DNA of 5,123 bases. Source: an uncultured Flavobacteriales bacterium (lineage in GTDB: Bacteria > Bacteroidota > Bacteroidia > Flavobacteriales_D > Parvicellaceae). Under the pieces are notes generated by a model. The model was not told the origin of the DNA, did no database searches, and saw only the letters and a program-made list of their open reading frames with translations. The DNA is taken from positions 1 through 5,123 of the forward strand of contig CALDTD010000308.1 in the NCBI GenBank assembly GCA_937924345.1, written 5' to 3'. Positions 1-5,123 of the stretch are shown here, piece after piece. How positions within the stretch are numbered: position 1 is the first letter of the stretch; every line of letters starts with the position of its first letter. The position numbers and the translations under genes were made by a program.

Positions 1-99
1 ATTATGACTCTAATTATTAAAGTTGAAGAAAATAAAATAGAAAAGAAAGAGTTTGGTGTCTTTAGCTTTGTTCCTATGCTAATGAATAAGCAACATTAA
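1..99 (+). CDS. 3' end of an unidentified protein (partial)
   Basis: An open frame enters from the left edge and stops at TAA 97-99, leaving 32 residues that end in FSFVPMLMNKQH. The tail alternates charged residues (KVEENKIEKKE) with a hydrophobic stretch, which resembles two beta strands at the end of a globular domain. I do not recognise the family. The main support is that the frame is open to the edge with protein-like composition, that it lies on the same strand as everything else, and that a putative promoter for the next gene follows. Thirty-two open codons could occur by chance, so the call is tentative. An in-frame ATG at position 4 exists, but a gene starting there would be implausibly small. 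Confidence 0.5.
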   Translation: MMTLIIKVEENKIEKKEFGVFSFVPMLMNKQH

Positions 100-130
100 G
101 AATATAATTTACTATTAAACAAAGATTAAA

Positions 131-148
131 AAGACAATTTATAGTCTT
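131..148. other. Weak inverted repeat after the upstream gene
   Basis: AAGAC (131-135) and GTCTT (144-148) are perfect 5-base inverted repeats around an 8-base AT loop. It lies 31 bases after the stop of the partial gene, a position suited to a terminator. However, no T-run follows on the + strand; the T-run (TTTTT) follows on the - strand, where no gene was found. It may be chance in AT-rich DNA. Confidence 0.2.
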
Positions 149-157
149 AGTTTGACG

Positions 158-188
158 TTTGGTAAGTGAAAGGAATCATTTATTTATG
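158..188 (+). promoter_or_regulatory. Putative flavobacterial-type promoter for the beta-barrel gene
   Basis: TTTG at 158-161 is followed 19 bases later by TATTTATG at 181-188. The Bacteroidota housekeeping sigma factor is known to favour a TTTG/TTG -33 box and a TAnnTTTG -7 box with a gap of about 17-23, so this differs at one informative -7 base. A start site near 194 would give a leader of about 40 nt before the ATG at 237. The match is by eye, and AT-rich sequence produces false positives. Confidence 0.4.
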
Positions 189-236
189 AATGTAGAGTTT
201 TAAAAAAAGATAGACCAAAATAACAAATTATTAATT

Positions 237-908
237 ATGAAAAATTATACATTAATAGCAATTATTTTAGTGAGCTTTATCACTAGTTCATTTGCACAGG
301 AATTAAAAAAAGTAACAGCAGAGACTCAATTTAGAGTGGTTAATCTAGCAAATACACCTTATATTCCAAATTTAAAGTTTCGTTATTTTATTAATGAAAA
401 GTCAGCAATAAGAACAACATTTGATTATAATTCAGCAACTTCAATTAGAGAGATTAACGAAGTTGACGGAGATGGAATAGGGACAGTAGAAAAAAACAAT
501 ACTTTGCTTGCTTTTTCTTTGGGGTATGAACATCATTTTAAGACAGATAAAGTTTCTCCTTATGTAGGTGCTGAACTAAAAGTTTTTTCAGGTAATATAA
601 ACGAGTTTGGCTCTAGGACAGATTCTGTAGTGTTTATTCCGAATTTTAATTATACATCCAAAAGACCAGTTTCAGGTTTTGGTTTTCATTTATTCACAGG
701 AGTAGATGTGGATATTTCGAAAACTCTTTTTGTGGGAACAGAATTAGGGTTTGCTTTTCAATCAATCCAACAAAAAAGAGGAACCTTTAATACAAAAGAT
801 GCTAGTTCTCTATCAGACGCTGATGTAACAACAGATATACCTTCACTTACTAACTCTACATTTAGCTTAATTAATGTAGGAGTTGTTCGTTTGGGTTGGA
901 GGTTCTAA
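237..908 (+). CDS. Outer-membrane beta-barrel protein, secreted
   Basis: The 223-residue product has a clear Sec signal peptide: a positive start (MKN), a hydrophobic core at about residues 5-16 and a likely signal peptidase I cut after SFA (18-20), leaving Gln21 as the mature N-terminus. The rest alternates short amphipathic strands with polar loops, for example FRYFINE, LAFSLGYEHHF (91-101), SPYVGAELKVFSG (107-119), FGFHLFTGVDVDI (148-160) and LFVGTELGFAF (164-174). It ends in VGVVRLGWRF with a terminal Phe, the usual signal for BAM-dependent barrel insertion. Strand number and length suggest a small barrel of about 8-10 strands, like many Bacteroidota 'outer membrane beta-barrel' or porin-family proteins. 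Substrate and specific role cannot be read from the sequence. The ATG start is supported by the signal peptide directly after it. The phnA-like gene begins 9 bases after the stop with no terminator between, so the two are probably co-transcribed. Confidence 0.85.
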   Translation: MKNYTLIAIILVSFITSSFAQELKKVTAETQFRVVNLANTPYIPNLKFRYFINEKSAIRTTFDYNSATSIREINEVDGDGIGTVEKNNTLLAFSLGYEHHFKTDKVSPYVGAELKVFSGNINEFGSRTDSVVFIPNFNYTSKRPVSGFGFHLFTGVDVDISKTLFVGTELGFAFQSIQQKRGTFNTKDASSLSDADVTTDIPSLTNSTFSLINVGVVRLGWRF

Positions 909-917
909 AAACAAGAA

Positions 918-1496
918 ATGAATTTAGAAAAAATATTACAGAAACGAAGTAACAATAAATGTGAACTTTGTAATTCTGAAGCCGATTTAGCGATTTATCC
1001 AATTGCTCCCAAATTCGAAGGAACCGAGAAAGATTCTATTTACAGTTGTAAAAAGTGTACTGATCAAATAGAGGGCAATGTATCACTTGATCCCAACCAT
1101 TGGCGTTGCTTAAACGATGCTATGTGGAGTGACGTAGAAGGTGTTAAAGTGTTGTCTTGGCGAATGTTAAATCGTTTAAAATCTGAAGGTTGGCCTCAAG
1201 ACTTACTAGATATCTTTTATATTGAAGAAGAAACCTTAGAGTGGGCAAAAGCTACAGGAGAGGGAATTCCTGAAGAAGATAAGGTAATTCATAAAGATGT
1301 AAATGGAGTGGTTTTAAATACTGGAGATTCGGTTGTTCTGATCAAAGATTTAAAAGTGAAAGGTGGAGGTTTTACAGCAAAGCGTGGAACTGCTGTTAGA
1401 AGAATTTCTTTAGATCTAGATAATCCAAACTACATTGAAGGTAAAGTAGAAGGGCAAACTGTTGTAATTATAACTGAATATGTCAAGAAGTTATAA
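918..1496 (+). CDS. phnA: PhnA/YjdM-family zinc-ribbon protein
   Basis: The 192-residue protein has the two-part PhnA (YjdM) layout. The N-terminal zinc ribbon carries CELC (15-18) and CKKC (44-47), four cysteines spaced to bind one metal ion. A middle helical section (about 58-120, rich in Trp) leads to the C-terminal PhnA domain (about 124-192), with the characteristic D-NG-VL-GDSVVLIKDLKVKG run at 127-149 and a closing EYVKKL. The length is larger than E. coli YjdM (about 111 residues) because of the middle section, as is common in Bacteroidota homologues. Despite the name, E. coli PhnA is not known to be needed for phosphonate breakdown and is not the phosphonoacetate hydrolase of the same name; the true function is unresolved. 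No signal peptide is present, so it is cytosolic. Its start lies 9 bases after the beta-barrel gene, which suggests one transcript. The stop codon sits inside a terminator stem. Confidence 0.93.
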   Translation: MNLEKILQKRSNNKCELCNSEADLAIYPIAPKFEGTEKDSIYSCKKCTDQIEGNVSLDPNHWRCLNDAMWSDVEGVKVLSWRMLNRLKSEGWPQDLLDIFYIEEETLEWAKATGEGIPEEDKVIHKDVNGVVLNTGDSVVLIKDLKVKGGGFTAKRGTAVRRISLDLDNPNYIEGKVEGQTVVIITEYVKKL

Positions 1497-1503
1497 TTTT
1501 TTT
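1466..1503 (+). terminator. Intrinsic terminator overlapping the phnA stop codon
   Basis: A perfect 10-base inverted repeat, AATTATAACT (1466-1475) and AGTTATAATT (1489-1498), encloses a 13-base loop and runs directly into five more T (1499-1503). The TAA stop (1494-1496) lies in the 3' arm and the last codons form the 5' arm and loop. The stem is AT-rich and so modest in stability, but the symmetry, the T-run and the position at the end of the two-gene unit support termination. Confidence 0.6.
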
Positions 1504-1608
1504 AAAACTTATAAGGTTAAAAAAGTAAAGATTAATTCTGGTATTTAATATAGTTTTAATATTTTGGCACAAATATTGAAAAGCAAGGGAAAACTAAAAC
1601 AAAAAATT

Positions 1609-2190
1609 ATGAAAAGTTCAAGACTTATTACATTAGCATCAGCATCATTATTATTAGTAGCATCGTGTAGCTCTAAGAAGAAAATAGTAGAGAAAGACGT
1701 CAAACAAAGAGGTGAGGTTTTAATTGAAAATTATTGTTCAGAAGACAAACACATGTCTACGAGTAAGATATTTAGATCTAATGCCATTGGTGAGAGTATG
1801 GATCAAATGACAGCAAAGAAAAAAGCAAGATCTAATGCACAGGCTGAATTAGCAAAAACAATTAGTTCTACAATGAAAATTGTTGGTGATAATTTTGTTA
1901 AGTCTTCAGAGTTTAATAATAAAGAGGAAGTTACAGAAACGTTCAATGAAATGTCTAGAACAGTTGTTGATCAAGAGTTAACAGGAGCAATTAAAATTTG
2001 TGAAAAGTTTACTAAAACTGAAAATGGTAATTATAAATGTTATATGGCTCTAGAATTGTCTGGAGAGAAAATTGTAACTAAATATAATGAAAGACTTTCT
2101 AAGAACGAACAAATAAAAGCTGATTACAACTACGAAAAGTTTAAAGAAACTTTTGAAAAAGAAATGGAGAAATTAGCTAACCAACAATAA
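1609..2190 (+). CDS. LPP20-like lipoprotein, 193 residues
   Basis: The start is set at ATG 1609, not the in-frame TTG at 1564, because the ATG directly precedes a type II signal peptide: MKSSR, a hydrophobic core (6-17) and the lipobox VASC with the lipidated Cys20. After the Cys comes SSKKK, without an acidic run, so the acidic surface-export signal described for some Bacteroidetes lipoproteins is not evident; a periplasm-facing site is inferred. The body (about 42-152) fits the LPP20-type pattern seen also in the next gene: an Ala-rich helix (AKKKARSNAQAELAKTISS, 69-87), a V/S strand, an acidic helix with EVTETFNEMSRTVVDQELTGA (107-127), then a strand ending KCYMALELS. Cys43, Cys131 and Cys144 are additional cysteines; the odd number leaves pairing open. 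The C-terminus (about 158-193) is a charged helix, possibly coiled coil. Exact function is unknown. No convincing promoter was found in 1504-1608; the nearest candidate is TTCTGG then TATTTTGG at 1560-1567. Confidence 0.82.
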   Translation: MKSSRLITLASASLLLVASCSSKKKIVEKDVKQRGEVLIENYCSEDKHMSTSKIFRSNAIGESMDQMTAKKKARSNAQAELAKTISSTMKIVGDNFVKSSEFNNKEEVTETFNEMSRTVVDQELTGAIKICEKFTKTENGNYKCYMALELSGEKIVTKYNERLSKNEQIKADYNYEKFKETFEKEMEKLANQQ

Positions 2191-2208
2191 CATTTAATTC
2201 ATATTTTG

Positions 2209-2248
2209 AAATAAAGCCAAATAGTTTCGATTGTTTGGCTTTATTTTT
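2209..2248 (+). terminator. Strong intrinsic terminator with UUCG tetraloop
   Basis: The arms 2209-2221 and 2234-2246 are 13 bases of perfect complementarity with a GCC/GGC core. Four further pairs (two of them G-U) extend the stem to 2225/2230 and leave the loop TTCG (2226-2229), a very stable RNA tetraloop sequence, although its closing pair here is U-A, not the optimal C-G. The 3' arm runs into TTTTT (2244-2248). It starts 18 bases after the stop of the 193-residue lipoprotein gene and is the clearest terminator in the window. Confidence 0.92.
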
Positions 2249-2276
2249 AAAGTTTTTCTGCATAACCAAAATTAGG

Positions 2277-3791
2277 ATGAAAAAACTACTGTTTATATCG
2301 CTTTTAATCTATTTTTCAAGTTGTACAACTACAGAAAAAGTCGTGGACTATTCTAGTGCTCCAACTTGGGTGCAAGAACATCCACTATCTGATCATTATT
2401 ACATTGGAATTGGAGTCTCAAAAAAAAGAGGTGTGGACGATTACAGAGCGCAATCAAAAAAAAATGCGCTTAGCGAAATTTCATCAAGTATTTCTGTTTC
2501 TGTAAGTAGCAACTCTATTTTACAACAGCAAGAAAATAACGGTAAGTTCAAAGAAATGTTTGATTCTTCAACAGAGACTTTTACCAATAACGAATTATCT
2601 GGTTGTCAACAGGTAGGAAGATGGGAAAATGGATCAGAATATTGGACTTATTACAAATTAAGTAAAGCAAAGGTAGAAGAAGCAAAAACGAATGCTATTC
2701 AAGATGCTACAATTAGTCTTAAGCAAGCACTTAAGTTTGATCGTCAAAATGATTTCCCAAGAGCAGTTTCAAATTATGCTCTAGCTTTATCTGCGATTAA
2801 ACCGTATTTAGGCGATCGTTTAAAAACTACCCTCGATGGGGAAACTATTTTTTTAGGACAATACATAATAGATCATTATAGATCCCTAATTAATGCTGTA
2901 GATTTAACTTATAATAAGGAAGATAGTTTAAAATATGATGCTTTTAAACCAATACGGCGTTTAGAAGTTTCTTTAACAAGGAGTGGGAGTCCTGTTAAAA
3001 ATATACCCCTCAAAATTAGACCAACATCTTTTGTATATAATGGAGAATATAAATTTAATAATAAAGGTAAAGTTTTGCTGCCTGCTATAAATGCTACAAC
3101 TTACCGTTCGAAAGAGGTGGTAGTTTTATCTATGGATGTAGAACAATTAATTGAGGAGTCAGTTACTGATGATTTAGTAAAAGAAATTTTAAGAAGTTAT
3201 GAGACGACATATTTAGAGCTGATTTATCGTTTAAATGAACCAAAATATACAGCACCTGCACCGAGTACAAGTTCTCCTCAAAACGAAAGCAGTAATCAAA
3301 CCAGTAATACGGAAAGCAATAATAGTAACAGTGGTAACAATCCTTCTACAAATAGTCAAAATCGAGGTCGTGAATTTAAGTTTAAAAAGTTTTCAGATAA
3401 TTTAAATAGAAGCCTACAAAGAATAAATGAAGTAGCAAATGAGGTGAATGAAATAGGAAAGACTATTGGTGAATCAACTACAAAAGCACCTGCACAAAAT
3501 CTAGATTCATATAAAAATAATACTGAACAGTTGTTAGGCCTAGCTAACGAAAATAGTTTCGAAGACGATAAGCTGATGAATATAAAACAGTTTCTAAAAT
3601 CTAAAAATCCAAGTTTTTTAACTCATGAAGTTGAGCTAGCCATACAAAAATTCACTTTTGAAGATAAGAGGTTAGAACTGGCTAAAATGTTATACCCTCA
3701 CACTTCAGATAAATCTAATTATTATACTATCAATAAGTTATTTAATTTTAGTAATTCTAAACAAGAACTAAACGAGTTTATTAATAAATAG
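2277..3791 (+). CDS. Multidomain lipoprotein: LPP20-like N-terminus, DUF4476 C-terminus
   Basis: I place the start at ATG 2277 (504 residues). An in-frame TTG at 2235 lies inside the preceding terminator, while the ATG begins a type II signal peptide: MKK, hydrophobic core 4-13 and FSSC with lipidated Cys16. Residues about 28-135 look LPP20-like: APTWV (28-32), YYIGIGVS (41-48), an Ala/Ser helix (56-71), the strand ISVSVSS and the ELSGC/YWTYYKLS pair near 106-129. Residues 136-190 are helical and resemble one TPR-type hairpin (FPRAVSNYALALSAI). Residues about 227-300 look like beta strands (RRLEVSLT, NIPLKIRP, GKVLLPAI), an unassigned sandwich-like unit. A Ser/Asn/Pro/Thr-rich linker spans about 325-362, followed by a charged helix (366-400). 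Residues about 416-503 match DUF4476 (SFEDDKL, FTFEDKRLELAKMLYP, SNYYTINKLFNFS, ELNEFI). It probably sits in the envelope facing the periplasm; its biochemical role is unknown. Its own promoter is not evident, and a terminator follows at 3837. Confidence 0.87.
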   Translation: MKKLLFISLLIYFSSCTTTEKVVDYSSAPTWVQEHPLSDHYYIGIGVSKKRGVDDYRAQSKKNALSEISSSISVSVSSNSILQQQENNGKFKEMFDSSTETFTNNELSGCQQVGRWENGSEYWTYYKLSKAKVEEAKTNAIQDATISLKQALKFDRQNDFPRAVSNYALALSAIKPYLGDRLKTTLDGETIFLGQYIIDHYRSLINAVDLTYNKEDSLKYDAFKPIRRLEVSLTRSGSPVKNIPLKIRPTSFVYNGEYKFNNKGKVLLPAINATTYRSKEVVVLSMDVEQLIEESVTDDLVKEILRSYETTYLELIYRLNEPKYTAPAPSTSSPQNESSNQTSNTESNNSNSGNNPSTNSQNRGREFKFKKFSDNLNRSLQRINEVANEVNEIGKTIGESTTKAPAQNLDSYKNNTEQLLGLANENSFEDDKLMNIKQFLKSKNPSFLTHEVELAIQKFTFEDKRLELAKMLYPHTSDKSNYYTINKLFNFSNSKQELNEFINK

Positions 3792-3836
3792 CGGTTGATT
3801 GTAAGGAATATTAAAATGTATTAGGAATTAAGTAAC

Positions 3837-3867
3837 ACATTATTTTAAGTTAAATAATGTCTTTTTT
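3837..3867 (+). terminator. Intrinsic terminator after the multidomain lipoprotein gene
   Basis: ACATTATTT (3837-3845) and AAATAATGT (3852-3860) form a perfect 9-base stem with a 6-base loop, followed by C and six T (3862-3867). It lies 45 bases after the stop at 3791 and separates the lipoprotein gene from hmgA. The stem is mostly A-T, but the geometry is that of a standard Rho-independent terminator. Confidence 0.82.
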
Positions 3868-3870
3868 GTA

Positions 3871-3900
3871 TTTGTAAAGCAACTGTTTTTTGTATATTTA
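3871..3900 (+). promoter_or_regulatory. Putative flavobacterial-type promoter upstream of hmgA
   Basis: TTTG at 3871-3874 and TATATTTA at 3893-3900 are separated by 18 bases, close to the Bacteroidota pattern TTTG, 17-23 bases, TAnnTTTG; only the final G is replaced by A. It begins 3 bases after the T-run of the preceding terminator, a sensible place for a new transcription unit. A start near 3905-3907 would give hmgA a leader of about 140 nt. No other comparable match was seen between here and the hmgA ATG. Confidence 0.45.
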
Positions 3901-3911
3901 TGATTAAATAA

Positions 3912-3974
3912 ATGAAAAGCACTATTAAACATATCTTCAACAAAGTTGCTGAATTAAAAAGAAGTCCAGAGTGA
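3912..3974 (+). CDS. Possible 20-residue small ORF in the hmgA leader
   Basis: ATG 3912 to TGA 3972 encodes a 20-residue peptide, MKSTIKHIFNKVAELKRSPE. Ile5, Ile8, Phe9, Val12 and Leu15 fall on one face of a helix and Lys/Arg residues on the other, so it would be a short amphipathic helix with net charge of about +3. It starts 12 bases after the putative -7 box, so its own leader would be only about 5 nt. It could be a regulatory upstream ORF of hmgA or an independent small protein, or chance: an ORF of this size is not significant by length alone. It is not rich in Tyr or Phe codons, so it does not resemble an amino-acid attenuator for this pathway. I know no named family for it. Confidence 0.3.
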   Translation: MKSTIKHIFNKVAELKRSPE

Positions 3975-4002
3975 TTTTTATGTTTTTAATTTAATTCATT
4001 TT

Positions 4003-4028
4003 CTGCTGTGTATAAGCAGCTTTTATTT
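4003..4028 (+). other. Small hairpin with T-rich tail before hmgA
   Basis: CTGCT (4003-4007) and AGCAG (4015-4019) form a 5-base stem with three G-C pairs around a 7-base loop, then C and TTTTATTT. It is the only GC-containing hairpin in an otherwise nearly pure A/T stretch and lies 26 bases before the hmgA ATG. It could be a weak terminator of the small ORF, an attenuator in the hmgA leader, or chance. The short stem argues against an efficient terminator. Confidence 0.25.
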
Positions 4029-4045
4029 ACAAATTATTTATTTAA

Positions 4046-5123
4046 ATGTCACGTTACCATAAATTAGGTAGTATTCCTCCTAAAAGACATACTACATTCA
4101 AAAAAGAGGATGGAGGTTTATATCAAGAAGAACTATTTGGCACTGAGGGTTTTTCAGGTATGTCGTCTTTATTATATCATGTTCATCCTCCAACAGTTGT
4201 TACAGAGATTAGACAAATAAAAGATTTAACGCCTAAAATTGCGTTAGAAAAAAATATGAAGGCACTAAGCCTTAAAGGTTTTTCTTTACCAAAAGAAAAA
4301 GATTTTATTGAAAGTCGAAAGACGCTTTTTGTAAACAATGATTTACATATTGGTATTGCTGCCCCAAAAGAATTTTCTAAAGACTATTTTTATAAAAATG
4401 CAGATGCAGACGAAATGATTTTCGTACACAAAGGTTCGGGAGTTTTTAAGTCTTCTTATGGTAATATCCCTTTCGAATATGGAGATTACTTAATTATTCC
4501 AAGAGGAACTATTTATCAGTTAGATTTTAAAAACGAAGATAATCGTTTATTATATGTAGAGTCATTTAGTCCAATATACACACCAAAAAGATACAGAAAT
4601 CAATTTGGACAATTATTGGAACACGCTCCTTTTTGTGAAAGGGATATTAAAGTCCCTCAAGACCTACAAACACACGATGAGAAAGGAGAATTTAAAATAA
4701 AGATTAAAAAACAAGGTGTACTTTGGGAATATACTTATGGTAATCATCCTTTTGATGTTGTTGGTTGGGATGGATTTAATTATCCGTATGCATTTTCTAT
4801 CCATGATTTTGAACCAATTACTGGGAGAATTCATCAGCCGCCACCAGTTCACCAAACATGGGAAGCAAGAGGTTTTGTAGTCTGTTCGTTTGTACCCAGA
4901 AAGTACGATTATCATCCGAAGTCAATCCCAGCACCATATCACCATAGTAATATAGATTCAGAAGAGATTTTATATTATGTTGATGGAGATTTTATGAGTA
5001 GAAATAATATAGAACAAGGACAATTTACTTTACATCCAGGTGGAATACCACATGGTCCACACCCAGGAGCAATAGAACGGTCGGTTGGAAAAACAGAAAC
5101 AGAAGAGTTAGCAGTTATGATAG
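4046..5123 (+). CDS. hmgA: Homogentisate 1,2-dioxygenase (partial, 3' end missing)
   Basis: This Fe(II) enzyme opens the ring of homogentisate with O2 to give 4-maleylacetoacetate, a central cytosolic step of tyrosine and phenylalanine breakdown. The 359 codons present match the short Bacteroidota form (about 385-390 residues), so some 25-30 C-terminal residues lie past the edge. Recognisable segments are YHKLG (4-8), LYQEELFGTEGFSGMSSLLYH in the N-terminal domain, NADADEMIFVHKGSG (118-132), PRGT (152-155), YTPKRYRNQFGQ, FDVVGWDG and SIHDFEPITGRIHQPPP. By comparison with the human enzyme the iron ligands are His300 and Glu306 (in YHHSNIDSE) and His336 (in PHGPHPG); His263 in GRIHQ probably corresponds to the catalytic His292. 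All are intact, so an active enzyme is expected. The ATG at 4046 is preceded directly by an in-frame TAA (4043-4045), and the family N-terminus fits, so the start is secure. There is no Shine-Dalgarno sequence; the upstream bases are A/T only. The preceding terminator separates it from the lipoprotein genes. Confidence 0.97.
   Translation, partial: MSRYHKLGSIPPKRHTTFKKEDGGLYQEELFGTEGFSGMSSLLYHVHPPTVVTEIRQIKDLTPKIALEKNMKALSLKGFSLPKEKDFIESRKTLFVNNDLHIGIAAPKEFSKDYFYKNADADEMIFVHKGSGVFKSSYGNIPFEYGDYLIIPRGTIYQLDFKNEDNRLLYVESFSPIYTPKRYRNQFGQLLEHAPFCERDIKVPQDLQTHDEKGEFKIKIKKQGVLWEYTYGNHPFDVVGWDGFNYPYAFSIHDFEPITGRIHQPPPVHQTWEARGFVVCSFVPRKYDYHPKSIPAPYHHSNIDSEEILYYVDGDFMSRNNIEQGQFTLHPGGIPHGPHPGAIERSVGKTETEELAVMI

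Noticed and set aside
1498..1524. Inverted repeat TTTTTTAA ... TTAAAAAA after phnA
   Set aside because: The stem is A-T only with an 11-base loop and has no T-run after it on the + strand; the terminator at 1466-1503 explains the end of the unit better.
1538..1567. Promoter-like TTCTGG-N18-TATTTTGG before the 193-residue lipoprotein gene
   Set aside because: The -33 part lacks TTTG and the -7 part is shifted by one base from TAnnTTTG; too weak to annotate as a feature.
1564..1608. In-frame TTG extension of the 193-residue lipoprotein
   Set aside because: It adds 15 Lys-rich residues before a complete type II signal peptide that begins exactly at ATG 1609.
3249..3362. Repetitive AGT/AAT-rich DNA in the 504-residue lipoprotein gene
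   Set aside because: There is no fixed repeat unit; it is explained by a low-complexity Ser/Asn linker in the protein and is neither a CRISPR array nor a phase-variable tract.
4664..4915. 83-codon open frame on the - strand
   Set aside because: It lies wholly inside hmgA, whose protein is strongly conserved in this region, and the predicted peptide has no family features; it is a shadow frame.

Overview
The window is AT-rich, all recognisable genes are on the + strand, and Shine-Dalgarno sequences are largely absent. Together with flavobacterial-type promoter matches (TTTG, a gap of about 19, then TAnnTTTG-like), short lipoproteins, a DUF4476 domain and a short-form homogentisate dioxygenase, this points to a marine or aquatic member of the Bacteroidota, most likely Flavobacteriaceae. 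This placement is inferred from protein style and signals; no phylogenetic marker is present.

Layout: 1-99 is the 3' tail of an unidentified gene. A putative promoter (158-188) precedes a two-gene unit: a secreted outer-membrane beta-barrel protein (237-908) and, 9 bases later, a PhnA/YjdM-family zinc-ribbon protein (918-1496). That unit ends in a hairpin terminator whose stem contains the phnA stop codon. Next come two lipoprotein genes that both look LPP20-like: a 193-residue protein (1609-2190) and a 504-residue multidomain protein ending in DUF4476 (2277-3791). A very strong hairpin terminator with a UUCG tetraloop separates them, and another terminator (3837-3867) closes the pair.

After a 254-base gap comes homogentisate 1,2-dioxygenase (hmgA, from 4046), which runs off the right edge about 25-30 residues before its expected end. 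The gap holds the terminator, a good promoter match (3871-3900), a possible 20-codon ORF (3912-3974) and a small hairpin (4003-4019). hmgA may therefore carry a leader of about 140 nt.

Functionally the window mixes envelope proteins (beta-barrel and two lipoproteins) with a cytosolic tyrosine/phenylalanine catabolic gene; the terminators suggest separate transcription units, not one pathway. No mobile element, CRISPR array, tRNA or rRNA was seen. Most of the content is ordinary chromosomal housekeeping or accessory material. The points most worth a second look are the hmgA leader with its small ORF and the LPP20-DUF4476 fusion lipoprotein.
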